Source of the DNA: Flectonema sp. DT1601
Taxonomy: Eukaryota > Euglenozoa > Diplonemea > Diplonemida > Diplonemidae
Assembly: GCA_964019425.1 (NCBI GenBank)
Contig: OZ025814.1
Coordinates: 758,001-822,000, forward strand
Length of the DNA: 64,000 nucleotides
Reading direction: 5' to 3'
Shown in pieces: positions 52,826-61,110 of this stretch (position 1 is the stretch's first letter; every line of letters begins with the position of its first letter). Position numbers and translations under genes: made by a program. Under the pieces are notes generated by a model, which saw nothing but the letters and a program-made list of their open reading frames with translations, did not search any database and was not told the DNA's origin.

Positions 52826-53056
52826 ATGGGAAACGACTGTTCTGCACCAAACACTAAGGACACCACCAAGGGACTTGACGCCGCTGCCAAGATCACAGGA
52901 AACGATGACTTAAAGGACGCATCGAAGAAGGCAAAGAGCGCTGATAAGATGGCAAAGAGTGGAGAGAAGATGTCGAAAGCCGTTGAAAAAGGAGATGTTG
53001 CAGGAGCTGCTAAACAAGGAATGGTCCTTGAGAAGGAGGGAAAGAAGCATGCCTAA
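52826..53056 (+). CDS. Array copy B4: dual-acylated small protein, 76 aa
   Basis: Protein identical to B3; the coding sequence differs at only a few silent sites. The 185-base upstream block is nearly identical to that of B3 (unit period 707 bases), making this the most recent duplication in the array. Confidence 0.88.
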   Translation: MGNDCSAPNTKDTTKGLDAAAKITGNDDLKDASKKAKSADKMAKSGEKMSKAVEKGDVAGAAKQGMVLEKEGKKHA

Positions 53057-53684
53057 TTAGAGACAAAATGTATCCTACAGCTAACAATAATATTATTTAT
53101 GGAAACAGTTCAGTAAATTGTACTAAATAATTTATAACAGAAATAACTGATTGTCAGTTTCACGCATCCGGGTCAACAGGGACAAGTGTCCTCATAGATA
53201 TGTACTACGGTACTTCCGCTCGTTAATTTAGCGACACCCTCAAAGGCTGGTACCCAGCTTTTGACTTGGTGTCTAAATTCATTATTCCTCTCTCACCCTT
53301 ATAATGAATGGGAATCACATTGTTCTCGTTTTAGAAAGGTTCAATTACTCCAAAGACATTGACAACCCTCTGTGTATACAAAGCTTGAGTTCAGGCTGAC
53401 ACCAGGGAGTCTATTGTTTTTTTCCATCCTTGTGTTACGGTCAGCTACTGACTGTTGTTTGAATGTTGAGGGCTTGTTGGTGTTAAATATTTCTATTCTT
53501 ACACAGATGCACATTCAACACATTAAAATAAAGACCAAAATGAAGCTTAATCTGTCAATTCTTCAGTTTAGCCTTATTACTTAATTTAGCATTGTGAAGT
53601 TTATTACTGTTTCTACATTGTCAAACTATCACTCCCCAACTCAGCAAACTTTTAGTTTTTTAAACACCAACAACTCTCTTCAAA

Positions 53685-53924
53685 ATGGGAAACGACTGCT
53701 CTGCACCAGACACCAAGGACACCACCAAGGGAACCAAGGGACTTGACGCCGCTGCCAAGGCCACCGGAAACGAAGACTTGAAGGACGCATCGAAGAAGGC
53801 AAAGAGCGCTGATAAGGTCGCAAAGAGTGGAGAGAAGTTGGCCCAGGCTGCTGAAGATGGTGATGTTGCAGGAGCTGCCAAGCAAGGACAAGTAATTGGA
53901 GCTGAAGGCGAAAAGAACGTCTAA
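53685..53924 (+). CDS. Array copy A2: dual-acylated small protein, 79 aa
   Basis: Type A protein ending EGEKNV. The upstream region carries a truncated copy of the B-type block (53366-53460) and then, from about 53635, the A-type leader, so the join of A and B territory is visible between them. The 3' flank differs from A1 and A3. Confidence 0.88.
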   Translation: MGNDCSAPDTKDTTKGTKGLDAAAKATGNEDLKDASKKAKSADKVAKSGEKLAQAAEDGDVAGAAKQGQVIGAEGEKNV

Positions 53925-54406
53925 GCAACCAACCCATGCTGATTAATCCCCAAAATATAAATGCACTGCCGATAAGTGCGTTTGTTCTGAATTTAATTAC
54001 TTTAACTCCCCCTCCCAACAAATTTATGATTTCTCAGTCTTTTATTAGCTGAAACGTACGTAGTAAGGGTTCTGTACCGAGTATGGATTCGTCTATCTCT
54101 CGGCTACTCGGATGCTTAATCCCTCTCCTTACTGTCGTGTAATTAATGTGCCCACAACCCCTCATCTTACTATAGCTTTTTGTGGCTACCCATCTCAATG
54201 TGTTTCTCAACGAGGGTCATGGTTCACTTGCAAGGTGTCTATTTTATAATTTATACCTGTATTGTGACTAGTGGACTTGTTGTTAATTGAAGTCGTAAGA
54301 TTGTATGAACATGTTCACCTTGATGTGAAGCTTCTTTAATAAACATATCATCTCACCCCAACTCAGCAAACTTTTAGTTTTTTAAACACCAACAACTCTC
54401 TTCAAA

Positions 54407-54646
54407 ATGGGAAACGACTGCTCTGCACCAGACACCAAGGACACCACCAAGGGAACCAAGGGACTTGACGCCGCTGCCAAGGCCACCGGAAACGAAGACT
54501 TGAAGGACGCATCGAAGAAGGCAAAGAGCGCTGATAAGGTTGCAAAGAGTGGAGAGAAGTTGGCCCAGGCTGCTGAAGATGGTGATGTTGCAGGAGCTGC
54601 CAAGCAAGGACAAGTAATTGGAGCTGAAGGCGAGAAGAACGTCTAA
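54407..54646 (+). CDS. Array copy A3: dual-acylated small protein, 79 aa
   Basis: Type A protein ending EGEKNV, otherwise equal to A1, and sharing A1's 5' and 3' flanks. Last copy of the array. Confidence 0.88.
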   Translation: MGNDCSAPDTKDTTKGTKGLDAAAKATGNEDLKDASKKAKSADKVAKSGEKLAQAAEDGDVAGAAKQGQVIGAEGEKNV

Positions 54647-55539
54647 AAAGGTGGCCAAAATGGAACACAAAAAAATGAAAAGAAAAACCCATTTTTAAAA
54701 GAAGAAGAGAAGTATGAACAGATTACGATGTCCCGCTAATAAGTAATTGTTTTGCTCTCATTCATCGTTGACATGCATGCGTGTTACACCTGTGTGACTA
54801 AAGGCGATAGAAGATTAACTTTTTCAAGGTTTCAAATAACAATCCCGTGGGCATTCTATTAAAAAAGAGAATGATTTATCGACCGTTTTATTCCTTGAAA
54901 ACTGTTGTAAGGAAAAGAAAAAAAAGAAAAAGAAAAAAAAAACTCATACAGTGAGTATACCTCTATGTGATTGATAGTACCATAACAGCATCCGGTATGT
55001 GAACATATTTTTCTTTGTAAAGTACGACTATCAAGGGATTAACAATAAAAATAATCTAACCAACAGATTTACACGTTTGCAAGTTCTTAGTTACTGTTTC
55101 TGTCATAAAAGGGGTGATGATGCGACTTTGAATTTTTAGTTGGATTTCTTTTTAGTAAACACGAAAATGTGTTGCTTGGAGGAGCTCATTCCAAATCTTT
55201 TTTTTTTCCCTCCTTTTCATCCACTTATCAGATTGTAAAACAAGGTTTTCTCTCGATAAGTAACACATTCGTTGGCGTGCTGTTTAACTGTTTTTCTGGT
55301 CGACTGAATAATTCTATAGTGTCGATCATAAACGTGTTTTGCAGATAAAAAATTATTATTTTCAATTTTCACCATTTGATATGTTTTTTTTTCATTTGCA
55401 TAGATATAAAAAAAACATATGTGTGAGTTTTTGGAGATGTCAAAAAAAAATCAGCCAAACCATTGCTTTCCATTACTGTTTTTTTTCTTCTTTCCAATTA
55501 GGTTTTTTTTAAATTTTAAAAAAAAATAATAAAAAAAAA
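54647..55539. other. 0.9-kb spacer, no gene seen
   Basis: AT-rich 3' UTR and leader. The first ~60 bases after A3 match those after A1. Short A/T runs near 54913-54940, 55198-55208 and 55510-55540. No gene or structure stands out. Confidence 0.5.
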
Positions 55540-56349
55540 ATGTCAAGTTCTGAAGAGGATGACATAAAGACACAATTGAAGCAAACACAGCTCGACTTAG
55601 AAGCTGCTAGGGAAACAATATTAAACCAGCACACACTACTGCTAAAGATGAGGTTAATTGAGCAGAAAATATCAAATGACCCTCCAGTTGTATCCAAGAA
55701 AGCAACAACCACAGTAGCAACACAGACAATGAGATCTATGGAACCGAAGAAGTTAGCTGGTGATTGGCCAACCATGAAAAGACTTCAGGAATTTCTGAGC
55801 AATGACTCAACCAATGGAATTAAAACGACTAATTGTGGTATTAAGACTAAAAAGAATCTTTTCTGTTCACTTTCTAAGCCACTCCGAAGTAAATCATTAA
55901 AGCAAAGAACTCCTTTGGGTAAACTTGATTCATCAACAAACGTATTGCGTTCATATTGGAAAGAAGAAAATCGAAAAAATAAGACTCCCAAACAGGCTCG
56001 CGACTGTAGCCCGAAAACCAAACCACTGCGGAGTTCATCGCCTCGTGATAATAAAATATCAAATAATCTTCCTGAAACACTTCGTCGTAGAATCGCTATA
56101 TTTGAAGAACAGTCGAAGTTGAAGAAAATAAAACAAACGGATCCATCAATTCAGATTAAGACGTTTACTGAATTCACACCAAACCAAACAGTTGATTACT
56201 TCGAAGAAGACATTACACAATCTGATCACCCAAAGCGAGAGACAGAACCTGAAGAAGAAGAAGAAGAATACAACAGCGACGACGAAGATGAAATCGTATT
56301 GTGTAATATCAGAGATGCGTTTAGGGCTTCACGAAGTAAAACAAGATGA
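55540..56349 (+). CDS. Unrecognised charged protein with short coiled coil (269 aa)
   Basis: Starts MSSSEEDDIKTQLKQTQLDL; residues ~8-50 form a coiled coil. The middle is basic and Ser/Thr/Lys-rich with many SP/TP sites. A helical RRRIAIFEEQSKLKKIK segment follows, then a strongly acidic stretch (EPEEEEEEYNSDDEDE) and a short amphipathic C-terminal helix. This bipolar charge layout is common in microtubule-associated or chromatin proteins; no domain is recognised. Confidence 0.75.
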   Translation: MSSSEEDDIKTQLKQTQLDLEAARETILNQHTLLLKMRLIEQKISNDPPVVSKKATTTVATQTMRSMEPKKLAGDWPTMKRLQEFLSNDSTNGIKTTNCGIKTKKNLFCSLSKPLRSKSLKQRTPLGKLDSSTNVLRSYWKEENRKNKTPKQARDCSPKTKPLRSSSPRDNKISNNLPETLRRRIAIFEEQSKLKKIKQTDPSIQIKTFTEFTPNQTVDYFEEDITQSDHPKRETEPEEEEEEYNSDDEDEIVLCNIRDAFRASRSKTR

Positions 56350-56542
56350 TCGACTACTCGCAATTATTATTGCGAATTAACATACTGTCAAGGAGGTAAC
56401 TCTGAATTCAAATAAGTAGATAACTATCCCTCCAATTCCCTTTAGACCAACCAGAGGTTGGCATAGATGAACCTCATTCGTTTTTACTATAAAACTATAC
56501 AACTTATTATCTTCTCAATTTCCTTAACAGGATAATCAATTT

Positions 56543-57891
56543 ATGAAGCAAGGCAGCGACATAGTTACGAACTACCTAACGAGGGCATTGGCTCCGTTAA
56601 AATCCCTCCAAGGAACGTTGAATGTCAGATCATCACAAAAAGGAAATAGTGAAGACAGCTTAACAGAACAGAAAGATCAAATCTCACAGGGATTACACTC
56701 TTTAAGGCTCGCATTGTCTCTTTTAAAGTCAAAGAAGGACAGGGATAGTACAACTCTCGGAAAAATAGTAGAATATGCAATGAATGAACTTGAAGAGATA
56801 AAGAATGGAATAGATCTAAAAATTGAGGAGATGAACAAACCACCTGAATCACCACCAGCGGTTGACAAGAGCAAAGCAATTGCACCAAATGGAGATGTAT
56901 CAGTCGTGGAGAGAAGTTCTGAAGATGAAAAATTGCATCGTAAAATAGAAGAATCGATCGTGAACACTAATCAGTCATCTGATAATAGTTGGTCAACGAT
57001 AATTGGTCACAAGACAGTAAAACAAGCACTTAAAGAAGCAGTAATACTTCCATCAAAGTATCCTCATATATTCACTGGATCACGAGCTCCATGGAGAACA
57101 ATCCTTATGTATGGCCCACCAGGTACAGGTAAAACAGTCCTCGCAAAAGCTGTAGCATCTGAATGGGGAGGTTCAACATTCATCCCAATATCATCATCCG
57201 ATATAATGAGTAAATGGATGGGTGAGAGTGAACAGTTAGTTAAGGCACTTTTCCAGGTTTGTATCTATTCATTTTTGCTGCACAAACACCTCCAATTACT
57301 TATTTCGTTGTCCTAACACAGGTGGCAAGAGACCGTGCGCCCACATTAATATTCATAGATGAGATAGATGCTCTCTGTAGTAGTAGGTCATCTGACTCGT
57401 CAGAAGCAAACCGACGCGTTAAAAATGAATTTCTTGTTCAAATAGAAGGGATCGCACAGAACACTGATGTGTTGTTATTAGCAGCAACAAACCTTCCATG
57501 GGATTTAGACACGGCGGTGTTGCGAAGGTTTGAGCAGCGGTTGTTTGTTCCACTCCCTACTGAAGAAGATCGATTGGTGTTGATTTCCTCATTTTTAGAG
57601 TCGACGGTTCACAAAGTTTCAGATGATGAAGTTGCGCAGATTTCTAAAGACACAGATCGTTACTCAGGTTCTGACCTCATGCAATTCCTTCGAACGAGTA
57701 ACATGCTTCCTGTCAGAGAAGTACTAGCGCAAGAGTACGACAGACCCGCTGAGACTCCTGCTGGTGATATCGCTGTTCCTAAACTTGAATACCGTCATCT
57801 AGTTAAGGTTCTTCAATCATCTAAAGCAACAGTTTCTGAATTCGAACTTCAGAAGTTTGCATCTTATCATTCTGGTGATGAAATAACTTAA
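56543..57891 (+). CDS. VPS4: VPS4-type AAA ATPase
   Basis: Two exons (56543-57256, 57322-57891), donor GTTTGT, acceptor ACACAG, giving 427 residues. Walker A GPPGTGKT is at residues 191-198, the pore/arginine region [22 protein letters not shown] follows, Walker B is LIFIDEID near residues 247-254, and [32 protein letters not shown] and [11 protein letters not shown] follow in VPS4 order. The wording around [20 protein letters not shown] and the closing LPVREV (VPS4 'MQPVRKV') favour VPS4 over katanin, fidgetin or spastin. VPS4 disassembles ESCRT-III. The N-terminal ~130 residues are helical but do not read as an obvious MIT domain. The C-terminal helix is also divergent ([10 protein letters not shown]). 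Leader acceptor TTCCTTAACAG at 56530. Confidence 0.85.
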
Positions 57892-58099
57892 AAAGATTAT
57901 GACATCAAAATTACACACCACGTGCACCATCTTCCATTGTGAATAAAGTTATTCACTTTAACCATCTCTCATCTCTCTTATTGGTACTGCTGTTTGTGTT
58001 TGGTTATTCTTATTTCTTTCAGGTAGACAACTAAAGTATTCGACCACAATGGTTATTCCTAATACAGAACTGTTGTAGTGTTGGTGTTGTTATTTAATT

Positions 58100-58115
58100 A
58101 TTATCTCACTCTCAG
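58100..58115 (+). promoter_or_regulatory. Leader splice acceptor
   Basis: TATTATCTCACTCTCAG ends at 58115, 11 bases before the ATG at 58127, with no coding exon upstream. It supports the very small gene that follows. Confidence 0.55.
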
Positions 58116-58126
58116 GTTTAGTAAAT

Positions 58127-58321
58127 ATGATCGACCTTCCTGAGGGTCTCACAGCGGAACCACATCCCGATTTTGAGGGAGTGTTGGTACTTACTTGGGT
58201 TGACTTGTTGGTGTATATGGCTATTGTGATTTTATCACTTCACCTGTTCCGTAAGTTTTGTCGTCGAGGATGGAGGGGTTTGACAGCGGGGAATGCGAAA
58301 CCCGCATTGAAGGAAGAATAA
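58127..58321 (+). CDS. Small single-pass membrane protein (64 aa)
   Basis: Residues 1-20 are acidic/Pro-rich, then one hydrophobic span (VLTWVDLLVYMAIVILSLHL), then a basic Arg/Lys patch (FRKFCRRGWRG) and a short tail. The positive-inside rule puts the C-terminus in the cytosol. Size and shape resemble small respiratory-complex or ER membrane subunits; no family recognised. Real-gene status rests on the clean frame, the sharp membrane topology and the well placed acceptor. Confidence 0.65.
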   Translation: MIDLPEGLTAEPHPDFEGVLVLTWVDLLVYMAIVILSLHLFRKFCRRGWRGLTAGNAKPALKEE

Positions 58322-58650
58322 CACCAGCGGCTGTAGTCAGCTTGACTTAAATGGCTCAAATACCTCCACTGTCAGGTTTATATTGAAATCGATGATGTAA
58401 TGAGACATCGCATCCTAACCAATAACACTTCACAATATGAAGTAGATGCTGCACTCGTACAGATCAGTGTCTTGTCTTCTAAATTTAAAGTTTAAGAAGG
58501 TTTCGAATAACCGAACTGCTGCTATTCATACATTTTAGTACCTAACTTATAACACAGCACACAACATGTTGATGTGTGTTGGTGTAGTAAAAGTATTACC
58601 CTTAGACGGTAGTAGTGATTATATCAAATTACTATTTACAGGTACACCAG
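58322..58650. other. Short spacer, no gene seen
   Basis: Ends in an acceptor ACTATTTACAG at 58641, ten bases before the next ATG. Confidence 0.5.
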
Positions 58651-59565
58651 ATGCATCCACAACTCCTCCCCCCAGAAACAGTAATTTGGCTACGGAGACA
58701 GAACGTTGATGAATGTCTACTTGACGACCCATCAGGCATCTCTAGTGGATCTGTTCTGGCTGAGTCACTCGCTGCAGCAGACAGTCAGTTAGAAATATTG
58801 TGTAAGAGAGGCAGCTCAGAAACTTATCTGCTAAGATCAAAAAAGAGCGGAGAAACAATAATAATCCGAAATGACAACTCTCCCACCAGCCTGTTGTTGA
58901 ATTGGAAATTCTGCCTTGAAATGTTACGAAGAAAAGGATTCCCAATAAAAGACAATATACTTTTACAAATTATGTTTGAGGACACTCGATTAGAAACTGC
59001 GATTTCTGTGACATGTCAGGCAGCTGGTTACTTCCAAAGGAAGATATTACAGGTCACTAAATACAAAACAGATCTAGTAACAGAAATGGCTTCCAAAGCC
59101 AACCTACGACCTCAGATGCCAACTTGCTGTGACGCAGATATTGTGAACGTTGTAATGAAAGAAACTGATTTATTACTTCATGCGGGAGAGTTGCAAAATT
59201 ATTCACAATTTATAGTAAAGGGTGGGTATCAAAGTAGTCCTAGTCATTTGTCATCTCGTCGGTCTGGTTATGCGACACCAAAAAGGTCGCCGTCACCAGG
59301 ATATCAAGAGGCTGTTCAGTCAGTCTGCTCTCACGAGCCCCCTTCGCGTAAAATTGTTATCAAAAGTGAGTTTGCTTCTCGAAAAGATTTGATAAGTTCA
59401 TTTAAACAAGAGAAAGCTTTACTATTCACTGTAGCTGAACGGAATGCTATGAGAGACCAATTGGCCGTACTCGAGCATCGAGTTGCTGCGAGATACAGTA
59501 AAGTAACAGCTCTCAAGCAACTTCAGAGAGTTGACAAGCCTCTTCAGACAAAAATATTTCGCTGA
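58651..59565 (+). CDS. Unrecognised protein (304 aa)
   Basis: I start at ATG 58651, just after the acceptor at 58641. The N-terminal ~190 residues are compact and helical with several Cys and a LLLNWKFCLEMLRRKG segment; then comes a Ser/Pro/Arg-rich linker (SSRRSGYATPKRSPSPGY) and a C-terminal charged coiled coil (about residues 250-295). No motif is recognised. The SP/TP-rich linker suggests phosphorylation, as in cytoskeletal proteins. Confidence 0.75.
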   Translation: MHPQLLPPETVIWLRRQNVDECLLDDPSGISSGSVLAESLAAADSQLEILCKRGSSETYLLRSKKSGETIIIRNDNSPTSLLLNWKFCLEMLRRKGFPIKDNILLQIMFEDTRLETAISVTCQAAGYFQRKILQVTKYKTDLVTEMASKANLRPQMPTCCDADIVNVVMKETDLLLHAGELQNYSQFIVKGGYQSSPSHLSSRRSGYATPKRSPSPGYQEAVQSVCSHEPPSRKIVIKSEFASRKDLISSFKQEKALLFTVAERNAMRDQLAVLEHRVAARYSKVTALKQLQRVDKPLQTKIFR

Positions 59566-59714
59566 GAGTTGTCGTATTCTATGGGTTTTGACTTTTGAAA
59601 TCTGTTTTTTTCTGTTCTGATTTTTATTATTAGTTATCGATTTATCATTTTCTCATTCTGTTTCATTGTTTATGTGCTCACAACAGATATTGGAGAGAGG
59701 GGGCGGGGCAACAT

Positions 59715-60836
59715 ATGGCATTACAAACCCGTCGGGCAATTCAAATATCCTTAGTAATCTTATTCGTGGTTCAAATTAGAGTATTCTACTGGGCTTACAA
59801 TAAAAGAGAAACTAATGCTTCAGCTCAAAGCAGACGGCCAACACCAACAGTAGAATGCAAAGATAAAAAAGAAGAGTGTGAATTATGGAAGAAGCAAGGA
59901 GAATGTGAGAAAAACACGGAATATATGATTGAGAACTGTAAACTAATGTGTGGAATGTGCGCAACAGGAAAGGTTGGAAGAGATATCGCTGGCAGTGAAT
60001 TTGTTTCCTTGAATAGTCAAGAAGAGGGTGACATCATGATGCCCAACATCGGTTTCGGAACCGCTGCACTCGGCGCTGATACTTCAGAAGTTGTAAGCAA
60101 AGCCCTCAAACTTGGATATCGTCATATCGACACAGCCATGGCTAGAGAATGGTATAGAGAAGACTTAGTAGGCAAAGCCATTCAGTCATCTGGAATCGAT
60201 CGCTCATCACTTTTTATTACTTCAAAAATACATCCGAGAGACTTGGGAGAGATTCCAACTCGAGTAGCAATTACTACATCTCTTTCTAATGTAAGAACGA
60301 CATACTTAGATCTGATGTTACTACACTACTCGAAGTGTTTTGGTAACCTCTGCAAAGAAGAGCCTGCAGGAACTTGGAAAGACTCATGGAGAGTCTTAGA
60401 AGAGTCTGTTGATAAAGGTCACTTACGGTCGATTGGTGTTTCAAACTTTGGAATATCAGAATTAAAACAATTACTTGAATTTTCAAGGATACCTCCCGCT
60501 GTTGTTCAAAGTCACTCTGATCCGTTACAGCCGAATAACGCTCTTCAAGATTTTTGTGCTGCTCACAATATCCAGTTTGTTGCTTACAGCAGTCTTGGTA
60601 CACAACATGCTATGAGATCTCATGGAGTGAATCCAATTTTAACTAATAATAATATAATAAAAATAGCTCAAAAACACGGAACGTCTCCGGGGGTGATCGT
60701 TTTGAGATGGGCACTTCATCACGGACAAGTTGTTATTCCTAGGACGAAAAATGAAAAGCACATGGCAGAAAATTTAAAATCCCGTGAAATAAATTTAACC
60801 ACCGAAGAATATACTCTGATTGATACGTTAAAGTAA
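59715..60836 (+). CDS. Membrane-anchored ShKT domain fused to aldo-keto reductase
   Basis: 373 residues. A signal anchor or uncleaved signal (IQISLVILFVVQIRVFYWAY, about residues 9-28) is followed by a six-cysteine ShKT domain: Cys 48, 55, 64, 75, 79 and 82, with the family's W, G-x-C and YM between them. From about residue 108 an aldo-keto reductase domain runs to the end: NIGFGTAALG, then GYRHIDTA with Asp139, TSKIHP with Lys171, LMLLHYS with His204, GVSNFG, and late NADPH-binding VIPRTKNEKHM. The catalytic Tyr is probably Tyr147 (AREWYRED), three residues later than in textbook members. It should reduce carbonyls with NADPH in the secretory pathway or at the cell surface. Leader acceptor CTCACAACAG at 59686. 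Confidence 0.88.
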   Translation: MALQTRRAIQISLVILFVVQIRVFYWAYNKRETNASAQSRRPTPTVECKDKKEECELWKKQGECEKNTEYMIENCKLMCGMCATGKVGRDIAGSEFVSLNSQEEGDIMMPNIGFGTAALGADTSEVVSKALKLGYRHIDTAMAREWYREDLVGKAIQSSGIDRSSLFITSKIHPRDLGEIPTRVAITTSLSNVRTTYLDLMLLHYSKCFGNLCKEEPAGTWKDSWRVLEESVDKGHLRSIGVSNFGISELKQLLEFSRIPPAVVQSHSDPLQPNNALQDFCAAHNIQFVAYSSLGTQHAMRSHGVNPILTNNNIIKIAQKHGTSPGVIVLRWALHHGQVVIPRTKNEKHMAENLKSREINLTTEEYTLIDTLK

Positions 60837-61110
60837 CTCAACTATAATATATACTCGACACTGTGACACTATTATGTAGATATCGTTATAGGACTATGGA
60901 TGAAGGTCTTTTCCACATGTTGGATTCCATTGCAAATTTTATTGAAAAAAGCACTTGTTTTATTTTTTTTCAACCATCTGTATTAATCTGTTTAATGTCG
61001 GTATGTACTAAAATATCTAAAAAACGTTGAAAATAGTATTAGAACCATGTCTTAGTAGTTTCATAACAATTTAACAATCAGGTGGGTGGGGTTCATGTGA
61101 CTTAACGAAG

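Larger units (their letters stand above)
50257..54406. other. Spacers inside the array
   Basis: Spacers of roughly 400-630 bases between copies contain partly repeated blocks (see array entry), scattered acceptor-like sites and no other gene I can support. Between A1 and B1, a strong pyrimidine tract and TAATCAG at about 50468 is followed by a short Arg-rich frame ending at 50585, perhaps a remnant of another gene. Confidence 0.5.
49950..54690 (+). repeat. Tandem array of seven small acylated-protein genes
   Basis: Seven genes on the + strand, in order A1, B1, B2, B3, B4, A2, A3. Type A encodes 79 residues, type B 76. The outer copies A1 and A3 are the closest pair and share both flanks (a CTTTAATAAA-CATCTCACCCCAACTCAG 5' flank and an AAAGGTGGCCAAAATGG 3' flank). 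Copies B3 and B4 share an identical-length 185-base upstream block beginning CCTCTGTGTATACAAAGC (51934 and 52641), which recurs at 53366 before A2 and in worn form near 51281 before B2. This pattern fits repeated unequal exchange. Confidence 0.92.

Noticed and set aside
49984-54670. Minus-strand open frames over each array copy
   Set aside because: They are mirror images of the biased + strand codons (AAG, GCC, GGA give stop-free reverse frames) and recur exactly with each copy.
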